The notes under the pieces are model-generated. The model saw nothing but the letters and a program-made list of their open reading frames with translations. It ran no database searches and was not told the DNA's origin. Source: JAAYZB01 sp937958685 (GTDB taxonomy: Bacteria; Bacillota_I; Bacilli_A; Izemoplasmatales; Hujiaoplasmataceae). Taken from it: 64,000 nucleotides of DNA. Position 1 is the first letter of the stretch; each line of letters opens with the position of its first letter. Location: NCBI GenBank assembly GCA_036824265.1, contig DAITAL010000001.1, positions 51,838 to 115,837 of the forward strand, read 5' to 3'. The position numbers and the translations under genes were made by a program. Below, one piece after another: positions 7,721 to 16,843 of the stretch.

Positions 7721-8542
7721 TTACAACTTTTCGAGGATCCCTTCAAGTAACATGATGAGGTCCTTGGCGATTTTTTGCCCCCTGTCCAGCACCTCTTCAT
7801 GCGACAACTTGCTTTCACTGATGCCGGTTGCCATATTGGTGACGCAAGCGATTCCCAAAACTCTGATACCGGCATGCCTGGCGACGATGGTCTCGGGGAC
7901 GGTGGACATGCCGATGACATCGCCTCCCATGTTTCTGTAAGCCTTGATTTCGGCTTTGGTTTCGTAACTGGGGCCGAGATAACCAACGTAAATCCCTTTC
8001 TTGATGTTGATCTTCGCATTGGTCGCAACCGTTTCTGCCAGGTTTCGAAGTTCTGTGTCATACGGTTCGCTCATATCACAAAATCGTTCGCCGATTTCGT
8101 CGAAGTTCCTGCCGACAAGCGGATTTCTGCCCGTCATGTTGAGATGATCGGTTATCAGGGTCATCTCTCCCGGCCGAATGTTTTCATTCATCGAGCCGCA
8201 GGCGTTGGTGATGATGAGGTTTTTGACCCCGAGGAGTGCGAACAACTGGATCGGAAACCGCATATCCTCATCGGTGCAACCTTCGTAATAGTGGTTTCGT
8301 CCCTGCATGCAATAGACGGGCGTTTCCGCGATGCATCCGATCGAAAGCAGGCCTTTGTGGCCGGATACGGTGCCGCTGCGAAAGTGGGGGATTTCAGAAT
8401 AGGGAATATCCGTCCGTCTGTCCATGGAGCCGACGATCTCGCCGAGTCCGGATCCAAGGATGATCAGTGTCGTGGGTTTCAGATTCGTTCTTGCGGTTAT
8501 TGCCGTGATCGCCTTGTTGAATCTTTCTCTGACTTCATCCAT
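7721..8542 (-). CDS. punA: Purine nucleoside phosphorylase I
   Basis: Trimeric-type purine nucleoside phosphorylase, splitting (deoxy)inosine and guanosine with phosphate for purine salvage. The 273-residue protein shows TLIILGSGLGEIVG near the N-terminus, phosphate and substrate motifs GRNHYYEG and NLIITNACGSMNE (about 107-119), then GPSYETKAEIKAYRNMGGDVIGMSTVPE. It starts 2 bases after the purB stop, so it sits in one purine operon with purB and folD. Confidence 0.95.
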   Translation of the reverse strand: MDEVRERFNKAITAITARTNLKPTTLIILGSGLGEIVGSMDRRTDIPYSEIPHFRSGTVSGHKGLLSIGCIAETPVYCMQGRNHYYEGCTDEDMRFPIQLFALLGVKNLIITNACGSMNENIRPGEMTLITDHLNMTGRNPLVGRNFDEIGERFCDMSEPYDTELRNLAETVATNAKINIKKGIYVGYLGPSYETKAEIKAYRNMGGDVIGMSTVPETIVARHAGIRVLGIACVTNMATGISESKLSHEEVLDRGQKIAKDLIMLLEGILEKL

Positions 8543-8544
8543 GG

Positions 8545-9840
8545 TCAGGCTCCAAAAACGCTTTGGTAAATATCGTCTACGTGACGCGCGTAGTGGTCCA
8601 GGGAAAACAACAAGTCGATTTCTTTCTCCGTCAGGATGTTTCGGATGGTCGGGTCGTTGCGAACCAGATCCGGAAATGGTCTTTGTTCTCTGGCGGTTTT
8701 GGCTGCCAGAGACTGGACAAGGTCATAAGCTGTTTCCCTGGATTGTCCCTTGTCGATCAACGCCGTCATGACGCGTTGCGAAAAGATGAGTCCGTTGGTC
8801 AGATTGATGTTTTCCCGCATCTTGTCTGGGAACACTTCAAGTCCTTCCAGAACCTTGGCATAACGGTTTAGCATGTGGTCGATCAGCGTCGTTGCATCCG
8901 GCAATACAATCCTTTCGACGGAAGAATGCGAGATGTCACGTTCGTGCCATAAGGACACATCTTCCAACGTTGGATATATGTAACTTCGCATGACTCTTGC
9001 CAGGCCGCAGATGTTTTCGCTCGCAACCGGGTTCTGCTTGTGCGGCATCGCCGATGATCCTTTTTGGGTGGATGCAAACGGTTCCCTGACTTCGGCGACC
9101 TCGGTGCGCTGCAAATGTCTGATCTCGGTTGCGATCTTTTCTATGGTCGTCGCGATCATCGCAAGGGTAAAAATATATTCGGCGTGTCGGTCGCGCTGCA
9201 GTGTTTGCGTGGAGATCCGGGGACGGTTGAGCCCGAGACGGTTGAGGATGGAGACCTCGATGTCGGGATCCACAAAGGCGTAGTTGCCGACGGCGCCGCT
9301 TATCTTGCCCGTTTCCACACGGCTTGCAGCCGCCTCGAAACGTTCGTTGTTGCGACGCATCTCGTCATACCAAAGCGCCCACTTCAAACCGAATACGGTG
9401 ATATCCGCGTGGATTCCGTGGGTTCTGCCGATCGCGAAGGTGTGTTTGTGTTCTCGGGCCTTGGCCTGCAAAACCGCCATGAACCGCCACAAATCATCGC
9501 GAATGACGGCGTTTGCCCGTTTGAGCAGCAGGGCGTTGGCTGTATCGACGACGTCCGTCGAGGTCAATCCGTAATGGGTGTGCCGGCTTTCCGCACCCAA
9601 AGACTCCGCCACCGACCTGGTAAAGGCGATGACGTCGTGATTGGTCTCTTGTTCGAGTTCGCGGATCCGGGATAGCGAAAAGGTTGCTTTCTCCTTGATC
9701 AGCGCCAATTCTTCGGCGGAGATTTGTCCCTTTTCGTGCAAGGCTTCGCAATTGGCGATCTCGACCGCGAGAAACGCGGTGAATTTGGCTTGGTCCGACC
9801 AGATATCTTTCATGACTTGTCGCGAATATCGTTCGATCAT
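8545..9840 (-). CDS. purB: Adenylosuccinate lyase
   Basis: Fumarase-superfamily enzyme acting twice in purine synthesis: SAICAR to AICAR and adenylosuccinate to AMP. The 431-residue protein starts MIERYSRQVMKDIWSD, carries GRTHGIHADI (138-147, catalytic His141) and the lyase signature GSSAMPHKQNP (261-271). Its ATG overlaps the folD stop in an ATGA arrangement. The partner enzyme for AMP synthesis, PurA, is encoded separately at 19.8-21.1 kb. Confidence 0.98.
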   Translation of the reverse strand: MIERYSRQVMKDIWSDQAKFTAFLAVEIANCEALHEKGQISAEELALIKEKATFSLSRIRELEQETNHDVIAFTRSVAESLGAESRHTHYGLTSTDVVDTANALLLKRANAVIRDDLWRFMAVLQAKAREHKHTFAIGRTHGIHADITVFGLKWALWYDEMRRNNERFEAAASRVETGKISGAVGNYAFVDPDIEVSILNRLGLNRPRISTQTLQRDRHAEYIFTLAMIATTIEKIATEIRHLQRTEVAEVREPFASTQKGSSAMPHKQNPVASENICGLARVMRSYIYPTLEDVSLWHERDISHSSVERIVLPDATTLIDHMLNRYAKVLEGLEVFPDKMRENINLTNGLIFSQRVMTALIDKGQSRETAYDLVQSLAAKTAREQRPFPDLVRNDPTIRNILTEKEIDLLFSLDHYARHVDDIYQSVFGA

Positions 9841-10694
9841 CGTCTATTCTCCATAATGTTCCTATAGCATAACAGCGTGTTTTCCAAAAGACAGGCGATC
9901 GTCATCGGACCGACACCCCCGGGAACGGGAGTGATGTAGCCGGCTTTCTGGGCTGCTTTTTCATAATCGACATCGCCCTGGAGCTTGCCGTCGATTCGGG
10001 AAATCCCGACGTCGATGACCACGGCTCCTTCTTTGACATAGGTGTCGTCGACCATCAGGGGTTTGCCGATGGCGACGACAAGGATGTCGGCCATCGCTGC
10101 GACATCAGGCAGATTGATGGTCTTGCTGTGGCAGATCGTCACCGTACCGTTGGCGCGCAGAAGCAGCGAAGCCATCGGTTTGCCGACGATCTGGCTTCTG
10201 CCGATCACGACGCAGTGCTTGCCTTGGATTTCGATCCCGTATTTCTCCAGCAACCGCATGATCCCAAGCGGCGTGCAGGGGACCAGCCAGGGCTTGCCGT
10301 TGGCCAGCCGGGCGACATTTTCCGGTGTGAACCCATCCACATCCTTATGATAATTGATTCGCGAGACGATCCGGTCGGCATCGAGATGTTTGGGAAGCGG
10401 TAGTTGCAGGAGGATCCCGTGGACCGTCTGATCATTGTTCAAGGCATCGATGAGGGCGATGATCTCGCTTTCGCCGACGTGCGCATCTTTTTTGACAATC
10501 GTGCTTTTGATGCCCGCCTTGAGGCAGGCTTTCTCCTTGCCGGACACGTATGTCTCGCTGGCGGGATCATCCCCGATCAAAATGACGACAAGATGCGGCT
10601 GGCCGCCATATTTGGCGATCAAGGATTCAACTTCGCCTTTGACCTTGTCCCCGATTTCCCGAGCCAAGGCCTTTCCGTCCAATACCACAGGCAT
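9837..10694 (-). CDS. folD: Bifunctional methylenetetrahydrofolate dehydrogenase/cyclohydrolase
   Basis: Interconverts 5,10-methylene-THF, 5,10-methenyl-THF and 10-formyl-THF, supplying formyl groups for purine rings. Signatures are YVSGKEKACLKAGI with the catalytic Lys, LLQLPLPKHLD, DVDGFTP, and the NADP loop VVIGRSQIVGKPMA, ending with TPVPGGVGPMTIA. I set the start at 10694 (MPVVLDGKALAREI) because an AAGGTG ribosome site precedes it and 285 residues fit the family; the longer in-frame extension overlaps the upstream flavoprotein gene. Confidence 0.97.
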   Translation of the reverse strand: MPVVLDGKALAREIGDKVKGEVESLIAKYGGQPHLVVILIGDDPASETYVSGKEKACLKAGIKSTIVKKDAHVGESEIIALIDALNNDQTVHGILLQLPLPKHLDADRIVSRINYHKDVDGFTPENVARLANGKPWLVPCTPLGIMRLLEKYGIEIQGKHCVVIGRSQIVGKPMASLLLRANGTVTICHSKTINLPDVAAMADILVVAIGKPLMVDDTYVKEGAVVIDVGISRIDGKLQGDVDYEKAAQKAGYITPVPGGVGPMTIACLLENTLLCYRNIMENRR

Positions 10695-10695
10695 T

Positions 10696-11217
10696 TCAAT
10701 CACCTTGTTTTCGATAGAGATACTGGTCGATGATCTCGCCATAATAGACGGTATGATTCGCTTTTGTGGTTGTATAATAACGGTCTTTGACCGCTTGGGG
10801 AACGACACTCTGATCGAGAGTCTGTTTGTAGATGACCTTGCACTCATAATGCAATTCGGCCTCGCCGACGATCGGGGTGGCTATCTTTCGTCCCGGGACC
10901 GCTGTCATCCCCAATTCTTTGAATTTGTCGTGATCGCGGAGCGATTTGGTGCCGCAAAACTGGATTTCGCGCCGAAGATCGGCTTCAAGGGGAATGCTGA
11001 CGGTGAATTCGCCCGCGTTTTCGATCAACTCGTAGGTGGCCCGGCAATCACGGACATAAACGATGAAGAGCGGTTTTCCCCAAACGACCAAAATGCCTCC
11101 CCAACCGATGATCATCGTGTTGGTCTTGTCTTTGTATCTGGTCGTGAGAAACAGTCCCGGGTTGGTTCTTTCCAGAATTTTGCCCGCATAATCGAAGATC
11201 CCGATTTCCATATACAT
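10696..11217 (-). CDS. Flavin reductase-like (FMN-binding split-barrel) protein
   Basis: A 173-residue flavin reductase domain protein. The opening TNPGLFLTTRYKDKTNTMIIGWGG is the FMN-binding half of the split barrel, and the central FTVSIPLEADLRREIQFCGTKSLRDHDKF and later GEAELHYECKVI match this family of NAD(P)H:flavin oxidoreductases. Substrate and physiological role cannot be read from the sequence. GGAGAG precedes the ATG. The folD ATG lies one base past the stop, so this is the first gene of the folD-purB-punA operon. Confidence 0.85.
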   Translation of the reverse strand: MYMEIGIFDYAGKILERTNPGLFLTTRYKDKTNTMIIGWGGILVVWGKPLFIVYVRDCRATYELIENAGEFTVSIPLEADLRREIQFCGTKSLRDHDKFKELGMTAVPGRKIATPIVGEAELHYECKVIYKQTLDQSVVPQAVKDRYYTTTKANHTVYYGEIIDQYLYRKQGD

Positions 11218-11240
11218 GATATCACTCTCCTTCGGGTCCC

Positions 11241-11270
11241 ATTATATCATAGCCGAGGTGTCCCAAGAAA
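11241..11270 (-). promoter_or_regulatory. Promoter of the flavoprotein-folD-purB-punA operon
   Basis: TGaTATAAT extended -10 (11241-11246 on the minus strand). TTTCTTGGGACAC (11258-11270) lies upstream and is shared with the ispE promoter region. Confidence 0.65.
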
Positions 11271-11315
11271 GAAATTCATGAAACAGGCGCGAGCTATCGG
11301 TATTTTTATATGTCA

Positions 11316-11346
11316 TTGTCATATCTCTATTTATTTGTGATAAAAT
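11316..11346 (+). promoter_or_regulatory. Promoter of the aromatic amino-acid operon
   Basis: TTGTCA (11316-11321), 19-base spacer, TAAAAT (11341-11346) preceded by TGa. The leader to tyrA is about 20-30 bases and holds no attenuator or T-box that I can see. Confidence 0.5.
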
Positions 11347-11374
11347 GATATAAACCACGGGACGAGGTGGATAA

Positions 11375-12217
11375 ATGGATATCGGGATCATCGGTATGGG
11401 GCTGATGGGCGGATCGATCGCCCTGGCTCTCAAAGACAAACACCGGCTGTTCGCTTATGATGCGAACAGGACCAGTTTGGATTACGCGCAATCTTCAGGC
11501 TTGATCGAACAAGCTTGTTTCACCTTGGATTCGCTTGTGGAAAAAACGAAAATCTTCATCGTTTGCCTGTATCCCGAAACCGTCATCCGTTTTATCGAAG
11601 AAAATCGGCGCTTGTTTGCGCCGGGGTCGGTCCTGATCGAGATTTCTGGAATCAAAGCCAACCTGGTCAAGGCGCTGTCTTGCCATCTTGATGGTTCTTT
11701 TGATATCGTCTTCACCCATCCGGTGGCAGGAAGCGAGAAAACCGGCGTTGAAAATGCCAAGCCGGACCTGTTCCGAAACCAAAACTTTGTGATAACGCCG
11801 CTTTCGGAAAACCGAAGCGAGCATCTTGAACTTGCCAAAAGTTTGGCTGAGGACATGGGTTTCGACCGGATTTCGTTCCTGTCTCCCGAAGAACACGATG
11901 ACATCATCGCCTATACCTCGCAACTCACTCACGTGCTTTCGCTTGCGCTGATGGCCGCTAATGGAGACAAATACGACACCGCCGCCTTTATCGGCGATTC
12001 TTTCCGTGATCTTACAAGGATCGCGATGATCAACGAGAAATTATGGATCGAATTGTTTCTGAACAACGATCGCTCACTGGTTGAGAAAATCGACAATCTG
12101 ATCGCCGCGTTGCTCAAATACCGTGATGCCATCGCCAATCACGATGAACAAGGTCTGGCCGAGATGATGCGTTCCGCGAAAGCCGCCCGCCTTGCCATTG
12201 AAAAGGGGTTGTCTTGA
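11375..12217 (+). CDS. tyrA: Prephenate dehydrogenase
   Basis: Oxidative decarboxylation of prephenate to 4-hydroxyphenylpyruvate for tyrosine. The 280-residue protein opens with the NAD-binding Rossmann motif MDIGIIGMGLMGGSIALAL, then FTHPVAGSEKTGVENAKPDLF (about 110-130, with the catalytic-region His and GSEKTG), and a helical dimerisation half with HDDIIAYTSQLTHVLSLAL. It has no C-terminal ACT domain, so tyrosine feedback on this enzyme is not evident. It is first in a tightly packed operon; aroA starts on the very next base after its stop. AGGTGG precedes the ATG. Confidence 0.95.
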   Translation: MDIGIIGMGLMGGSIALALKDKHRLFAYDANRTSLDYAQSSGLIEQACFTLDSLVEKTKIFIVCLYPETVIRFIEENRRLFAPGSVLIEISGIKANLVKALSCHLDGSFDIVFTHPVAGSEKTGVENAKPDLFRNQNFVITPLSENRSEHLELAKSLAEDMGFDRISFLSPEEHDDIIAYTSQLTHVLSLALMAANGDKYDTAAFIGDSFRDLTRIAMINEKLWIELFLNNDRSLVEKIDNLIAALLKYRDAIANHDEQGLAEMMRSAKAARLAIEKGLS

Positions 12218-13483
12218 ATGAAAGTCGTCATCTATCCCAAACAATTGACCGGTTCCGTCGATATACCGCCTTCAAAAAGCCAGACACACAGGGCGATCAT
12301 CGCCGCTTCGCTAGCCAAAGGGAAAAGCGTGATTTCCAATGTGTCTTATAGTGATGACATCACCGCCACCATCGGCGCAATGGAGAAGATTGGTGTCAAG
12401 TTCATCAAAAATCCCAACCAATTGATCGTCAACGGCGTCGGGAGAGTCGCCATCGACGATGATAATTTCGTTGAATGCAACGAATCCGGATCGACTTTGC
12501 GGTTCATCACACCGCTTTTTGCCTTAAGTCGGCAAAAAGTGGTTTTCACCGGTAAGAAAAGCTTGTTTCAACGACCGATGGGTGTCTATGAACAGATTTT
12601 CCAGCAGATGAATCTGCAATATCAGAAGAACGAGGACTCGCTGATCATTTCCGGGGAGTTGCTTCCAGGACGTTACGAGATTCCCGGCAACATCAGCAGC
12701 CAATTCATCTCCGGAATGCTGATGGCGCTGCCACTTCTCAAAGAGGACTCGGAACTGATCATCCGCGAGCCCTTCGAGTCAAAAGGCTATGTCGAGATGA
12801 CGCTGGCCATGCTCGAGACGGCCGGAATCGAAATTCGGTCCGAACCCAACCGCTACCTGATCAAAGGCAATCAGTCCTACAAGCCCATCACGGTCAAAAT
12901 CGAAGGTGATTATTCACAGATGGCCGTCTTTGCCGTCATGGGTGTTCTTGGCAATGACGTGTTTTGCCGCAATATGGTGTATCCTTCGTTGCAACCGGAC
13001 AGCCGCATCATCGATTTTGTCAGAAGCGCCGGCGGCAAGATTGAAATCAAGGACGCCGGTATCCTGTTTCGAAAATCACAGACCAAAGGGGCGATTTTTG
13101 ATGTGTCGCAATCGCCCGACATTGCCCCTGTGTTGGCGATTTTGGCGGCTTTTTCCGCCGGGAAGAGTGAAATCACCAACGCCTCGCGCTTGAAATACAA
13201 GGAATCCAACCGGCTCCTGTCGACCTATGGTACCTTGAAAACGATCGGCGTTCCGGTCGAGATGACCGAGGATGAGTTGCTCATTGCCGGTATCGATGAC
13301 TATCCCGGCGGACAGTTTGAAGCTTACGGCGACCATCGGATTGTCATGGCGGCGGCGCTGTCTTCCGTAAGAAGCACGAAGCAAGTGATCATCAAAAACG
13401 CCGATGCGGTGAACAAATCCTACCCGGAATTTTTCACAGACCTACGCGCTCTCGGCGCCTATTTCGAAGTGATCGAGGAATAA
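12218..13483 (+). CDS. aroA: 3-phosphoshikimate 1-carboxyvinyltransferase (EPSP synthase)
   Basis: Joins PEP to shikimate-3-phosphate. The 421-residue protein has PPSKSQTHRAIIAASLA (17-33) with the substrate Lys and Arg, NESGSTLRFITPLFAL for the PEP/phosphate site, SSQFISGMLMALPLL, and KYKESNRL near the C-terminus. The glyphosate-site loop reads NESGSTLRF; Gly96-type and Pro101-type positions cannot be judged safely without alignment. The gene abuts tyrA with no spacer, so translation is probably coupled. Confidence 0.97.
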   Translation: MKVVIYPKQLTGSVDIPPSKSQTHRAIIAASLAKGKSVISNVSYSDDITATIGAMEKIGVKFIKNPNQLIVNGVGRVAIDDDNFVECNESGSTLRFITPLFALSRQKVVFTGKKSLFQRPMGVYEQIFQQMNLQYQKNEDSLIISGELLPGRYEIPGNISSQFISGMLMALPLLKEDSELIIREPFESKGYVEMTLAMLETAGIEIRSEPNRYLIKGNQSYKPITVKIEGDYSQMAVFAVMGVLGNDVFCRNMVYPSLQPDSRIIDFVRSAGGKIEIKDAGILFRKSQTKGAIFDVSQSPDIAPVLAILAAFSAGKSEITNASRLKYKESNRLLSTYGTLKTIGVPVEMTEDELLIAGIDDYPGGQFEAYGDHRIVMAAALSSVRSTKQVIIKNADAVNKSYPEFFTDLRALGAYFEVIEE

Positions 13484-13487
13484 GGCC

Positions 13488-14468
13488 ATGAAAGAATTGT
13501 TGATCCATTCGCAAGCAGGCGACTATCCTGTCATCATCCGTTACGGACTCTTGAACGATCTTTTACAGCATCTGGACCAAAGAACCAAGTATGTGATCAT
13601 CCACGATGACTTGATTCCCGATGTCTATGTGAACAAGGTCGGCGTTGCTTGCGAGCGTCCCCTCATCATCGCCTTCCCCGCCGGAGAAAAGAACAAATCC
13701 GTTGAAACCTATCAGATGATCATCAGGACGATGCTCGACAACCAAATCAGAAAAGATGCCGTCGTCATTGCTTTGGGTGGCGGGGTCACCGGTGATCTTG
13801 CCGGTTATGTCGCCTCCACCTACATGCGCGGCATCGCCTATTTGCAGATCCCGACCTCGTTGCTTGCGCAGATCGACTCATCGGTTGGTGGCAAGGTTGG
13901 GTTGGATTTTGCCGACACCAAAAACATCATTGGCTCCATCTATCCGCCCAAAAAGGTATTGATCGATCCGCTGACGCTTGAGACCCTGCCCAGACGCCAC
14001 TTCGCGAACGGCATGTCCGAGATGATCAAATACGGGATGATCGCCAATGAGAGTTTCTTCGCCTTTCTTCGCGACAACGACGTCCGCACCGCTCTCGAAC
14101 ACGCGATCGCGCGCTCGATTGAAATCAAGCAGGCGTTTGTGGAAAAAGATGAGTTTGATTCCGGCGAACGGCAAATCCTCAATTTCGGTCATACCTATGG
14201 CCATGCGCTCGAAACTTACTATGGCTATGAAAAATATCTGCACGGCGAAGCTGTCGCCATCGGGATGGTTCGGGAAACCCGCAATCAGGAGATCAGAAAA
14301 GATTTGATCCGCGTTCTCCAGAAATACGGTTTACCGACAGAGGATCCGGTAAAGAACGAAGAACTCAAAGTATTTGTCCAGCGTGACAAGAAATCCCGCA
14401 GTGGTTATCTATCGGTGATCGACATCGAGTCGATCGGCTGTGCGGTGATCAGAAAAGAAAACTTGTAA
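13488..14468 (+). CDS. aroB: 3-dehydroquinate synthase
   Basis: NAD- and metal-dependent cyclisation of DAHP to 3-dehydroquinate. Signatures: PAGEKNKSVETY, then DAVVIALGGGVTGDLAGYVA with the NAD-binding glycine loop, IPTSLLAQIDSSVGGKVGLD, and metal-ligand regions with NFGHTYGHALE and LHGEAVAIGM. At 326 residues it is slightly shorter than the usual 340-360, the C-terminal region being trimmed. It lies four bases after aroA. Confidence 0.97.
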   Translation: MKELLIHSQAGDYPVIIRYGLLNDLLQHLDQRTKYVIIHDDLIPDVYVNKVGVACERPLIIAFPAGEKNKSVETYQMIIRTMLDNQIRKDAVVIALGGGVTGDLAGYVASTYMRGIAYLQIPTSLLAQIDSSVGGKVGLDFADTKNIIGSIYPPKKVLIDPLTLETLPRRHFANGMSEMIKYGMIANESFFAFLRDNDVRTALEHAIARSIEIKQAFVEKDEFDSGERQILNFGHTYGHALETYYGYEKYLHGEAVAIGMVRETRNQEIRKDLIRVLQKYGLPTEDPVKNEELKVFVQRDKKSRSGYLSVIDIESIGCAVIRKENL

Positions 14469-14481
14469 AGGAGGTCAGCAT

Positions 14482-15576
14482 ATGAATACGATCGGCGAGC
14501 GCTTGCAAGCCACATTCTTTGGCGAATCCCACGGCGAGGTCATCGGCATCGTGATCCGGGGTCTACCTGCGGGAATGCCAATCGACATTGGTCGCATCAA
14601 ATTACGGCTGGAACAAAGACGTCCAGCCGCCCTCTGGGAATCCGCGCGTCAGGAACCAGACGACTTTGAGATCGCCTCCGGCTATCGCGGCAACCTCTCG
14701 ACCGGCGCTCCTTTGACCGTCCTCATCAAGAACCGGGACGTTGCCTCGGCAGATTATGAAAACCTCAAAAACACCCCGCGCCCCTCCCACGCGGACTATC
14801 CTGCCCACGTCAAATATGCGGGCCACAACGATCCTCGTGGAGGTGGCGTTTTCTCCGGCAGAATAACCGCTCTCACCGTGGTCCTCGGCGCGATTTGCGA
14901 GGCGTTTCTGGAGCGGTCGAACATCGAGGTTTTTTCCCATATACTGAGTGTCAAGGATATCCACGATGATGCATTTGATAAATCAAATGTAAATAATGAA
15001 CTTGCAAAACGCTTGAAATCTAGCCGTTTTCCCGTCATTAATCCCGAAAAGGCGGAGTTGATGACGACTTTGATAAAAGAAACCAAAGCGACCTTGGATT
15101 CCGTCGGAGGAGTTGTCGAATCGGCCATCTTGAATCTTCCTGTTGGCCTTGGAGAGCCTTTGTTCGGGTCTTTGGAGAGTCGTTTGTCGCAGTTGCTGTT
15201 CTCGATTCCGGGAGTCAAAGGCATCGAGTTCGGCGACGGTTTTGGTCTCACCGAACTATACGGTAGCGAGGCTAACGACGCTTATCACTACGATGGTGAT
15301 CGAGTGGTGGCGACGACCAATCACAACGGCGGCATTCTCGGCGGGCTTTCCACCGGGATGCCGGTCATCCTCAGGATGGCAATCAAACCGACGCCTTCGA
15401 TCGGCAAGCCGCAACGAACCGTCGATCTTGAGAAACGCGTGGATACGACGATCACCGTCGGCGGCCGTCACGACCCCGCCATTATCGCCCGGGTGGTCCC
15501 TGTCGTCAATGCCGTCATCAGTTTTGGAATCTGTGATTTGTTGTATCAATTTCATGAAAGTGACTGGATAAAATAA
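14482..15576 (+). CDS. aroC: Chorismate synthase
   Basis: FMN-dependent last step to chorismate. It starts MNTIGERLQATFFGESHGEV, the family's N-terminal signature with the catalytic His, and later shows RPSHADYPAHVKYAGHNDPRGGG... and GGILGGLSTGMPVI plus the C-terminal RHDPAIIARVVPVV. Length 364 is standard. AAGGAGGTCAG lies just before the ATG, the strongest ribosome site in this operon. Confidence 0.98.
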   Translation: MNTIGERLQATFFGESHGEVIGIVIRGLPAGMPIDIGRIKLRLEQRRPAALWESARQEPDDFEIASGYRGNLSTGAPLTVLIKNRDVASADYENLKNTPRPSHADYPAHVKYAGHNDPRGGGVFSGRITALTVVLGAICEAFLERSNIEVFSHILSVKDIHDDAFDKSNVNNELAKRLKSSRFPVINPEKAELMTTLIKETKATLDSVGGVVESAILNLPVGLGEPLFGSLESRLSQLLFSIPGVKGIEFGDGFGLTELYGSEANDAYHYDGDRVVATTNHNGGILGGLSTGMPVILRMAIKPTPSIGKPQRTVDLEKRVDTTITVGGRHDPAIIARVVPVVNAVISFGICDLLYQFHESDWIK

Positions 15577-15577
15577 A

Positions 15578-16843
15578 ATGTACGGGTTGTTGGGGCGGAC
15601 GCTTGCCCACAGTTTCTCGCCGCTGATCCATTCGCTTCTGGGTAATAAAAACTACCATCTGTTCGAGACCGATGATCTCGAAACATTCTTTCGCAAGCGC
15701 AATTTTCAAGGCATCAATGTGACGATTCCCTACAAGGAGGTTGTCGCTCCATTTCTTGATGAAATCGATCCCCTCTCCCAACGAACCGGCAGCGTCAACA
15801 CGATCATCAATCGCAACAACCGCCTGTGGGGCACCGACACCGACTATCTGGGCCTGCAACATCTTCTCGCCCATAACGCCGTCGATGTGGGCGGCAAGCA
15901 TGTCGTCATCCTTGGCAACGGCGGCGCGGCCAAGACCTGTGAATGCCTGATGCGCGATCTTTCGGCCGCTTCCGTGCGCAAATTGGCGCGAAACCCGAAA
16001 GCCGACAATGAATTTCCGTTTGCGGAACTGGACAAAGTCAGCGACTGTGATATAATCATCAACACGACTCCCGTGGGGATGTATCCGCACAATGACGATC
16101 CCGCGTTGATTTCCCTCAGGCAGTTTCCCCGTCTGGAAACCGTCGTGGACATCATTTACAACCCGCTTCGGAGCGCTCTCATCCTCGACGCCGAAGCCCA
16201 TGGCCGCAAAAGCATCCCCGGACTGATGATGCTCATCGCCCAGGCGAAGGCGGCCCACGACCTTTTCTTTGGCAAAACCACACCCAATAAGGAGATTGTC
16301 CGCATTCACCGGATCCTGCGCGAGCGGATGCTCAACTTGGTGCTGATCGGGATGCCGATGAGCGGCAAGTCGCTCTATGCGCATTCCCTGAACAATCGTT
16401 ATCACAAGAAGTTGATCGACACCGATCGCGAGATCGAAAAGCAAACCGCGCTGACAGTGGCGGAGATTTTTGAGAAAAAGGGCGAACCCTATTTTCGTGA
16501 ACAGGAATACAACATCGTGAAATCGTTCTACAAAGAACACGGTCTGATGATCGCAACCGGCGGCGGCATGGTCCAAAACCACGCCTTGATGTCCCTGCTC
16601 AAACAAAACGGTCTTTTGATCTTCATTGACAAGGACAAGGCGGCGCTTGCCTCCCGGCAGATCAAGAACCGGCCGCTGATCAAAAATGTCGATGATGTGT
16701 ACAAACTCTACGACCGGCGTCATCCTCTATATGAGAAATACGCTGACATCATCATCAAAATCGCTGACGGCGAAGCGGACCACCAGCGGGAAATCGAGGC
16801 GAAGATCGATGAATATCTTAGTGGTAAACGGACCAAACCTTAA
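15578..16843 (+). CDS. aroE/aroK: Fused shikimate dehydrogenase-shikimate kinase
   Basis: One open frame carries two consecutive pathway enzymes. Residues 1 to about 245 are AroE: substrate loop HSFSPLIHS (11-19), NVTIPYKE with catalytic Lys53, GTDTDY with Asp89, and the NADP loop GNGGAAKT (113-120). Residues 252-421 are AroK: P-loop GMPMSGKS (258-265), DTDREIEK for shikimate/metal binding (281-288), EPYFREQE, and ATGGGMV. There is no stop or frameshift between the halves. The fusion channels 3-dehydroshikimate to shikimate-3-phosphate in one polypeptide. The first two bases after aroC are the only gap, and aroQ starts 35 bases before its end. Confidence 0.95.
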   Translation: MYGLLGRTLAHSFSPLIHSLLGNKNYHLFETDDLETFFRKRNFQGINVTIPYKEVVAPFLDEIDPLSQRTGSVNTIINRNNRLWGTDTDYLGLQHLLAHNAVDVGGKHVVILGNGGAAKTCECLMRDLSAASVRKLARNPKADNEFPFAELDKVSDCDIIINTTPVGMYPHNDDPALISLRQFPRLETVVDIIYNPLRSALILDAEAHGRKSIPGLMMLIAQAKAAHDLFFGKTTPNKEIVRIHRILRERMLNLVLIGMPMSGKSLYAHSLNNRYHKKLIDTDREIEKQTALTVAEIFEKKGEPYFREQEYNIVKSFYKEHGLMIATGGGMVQNHALMSLLKQNGLLIFIDKDKAALASRQIKNRPLIKNVDDVYKLYDRRHPLYEKYADIIIKIADGEADHQREIEAKIDEYLSGKRTKP

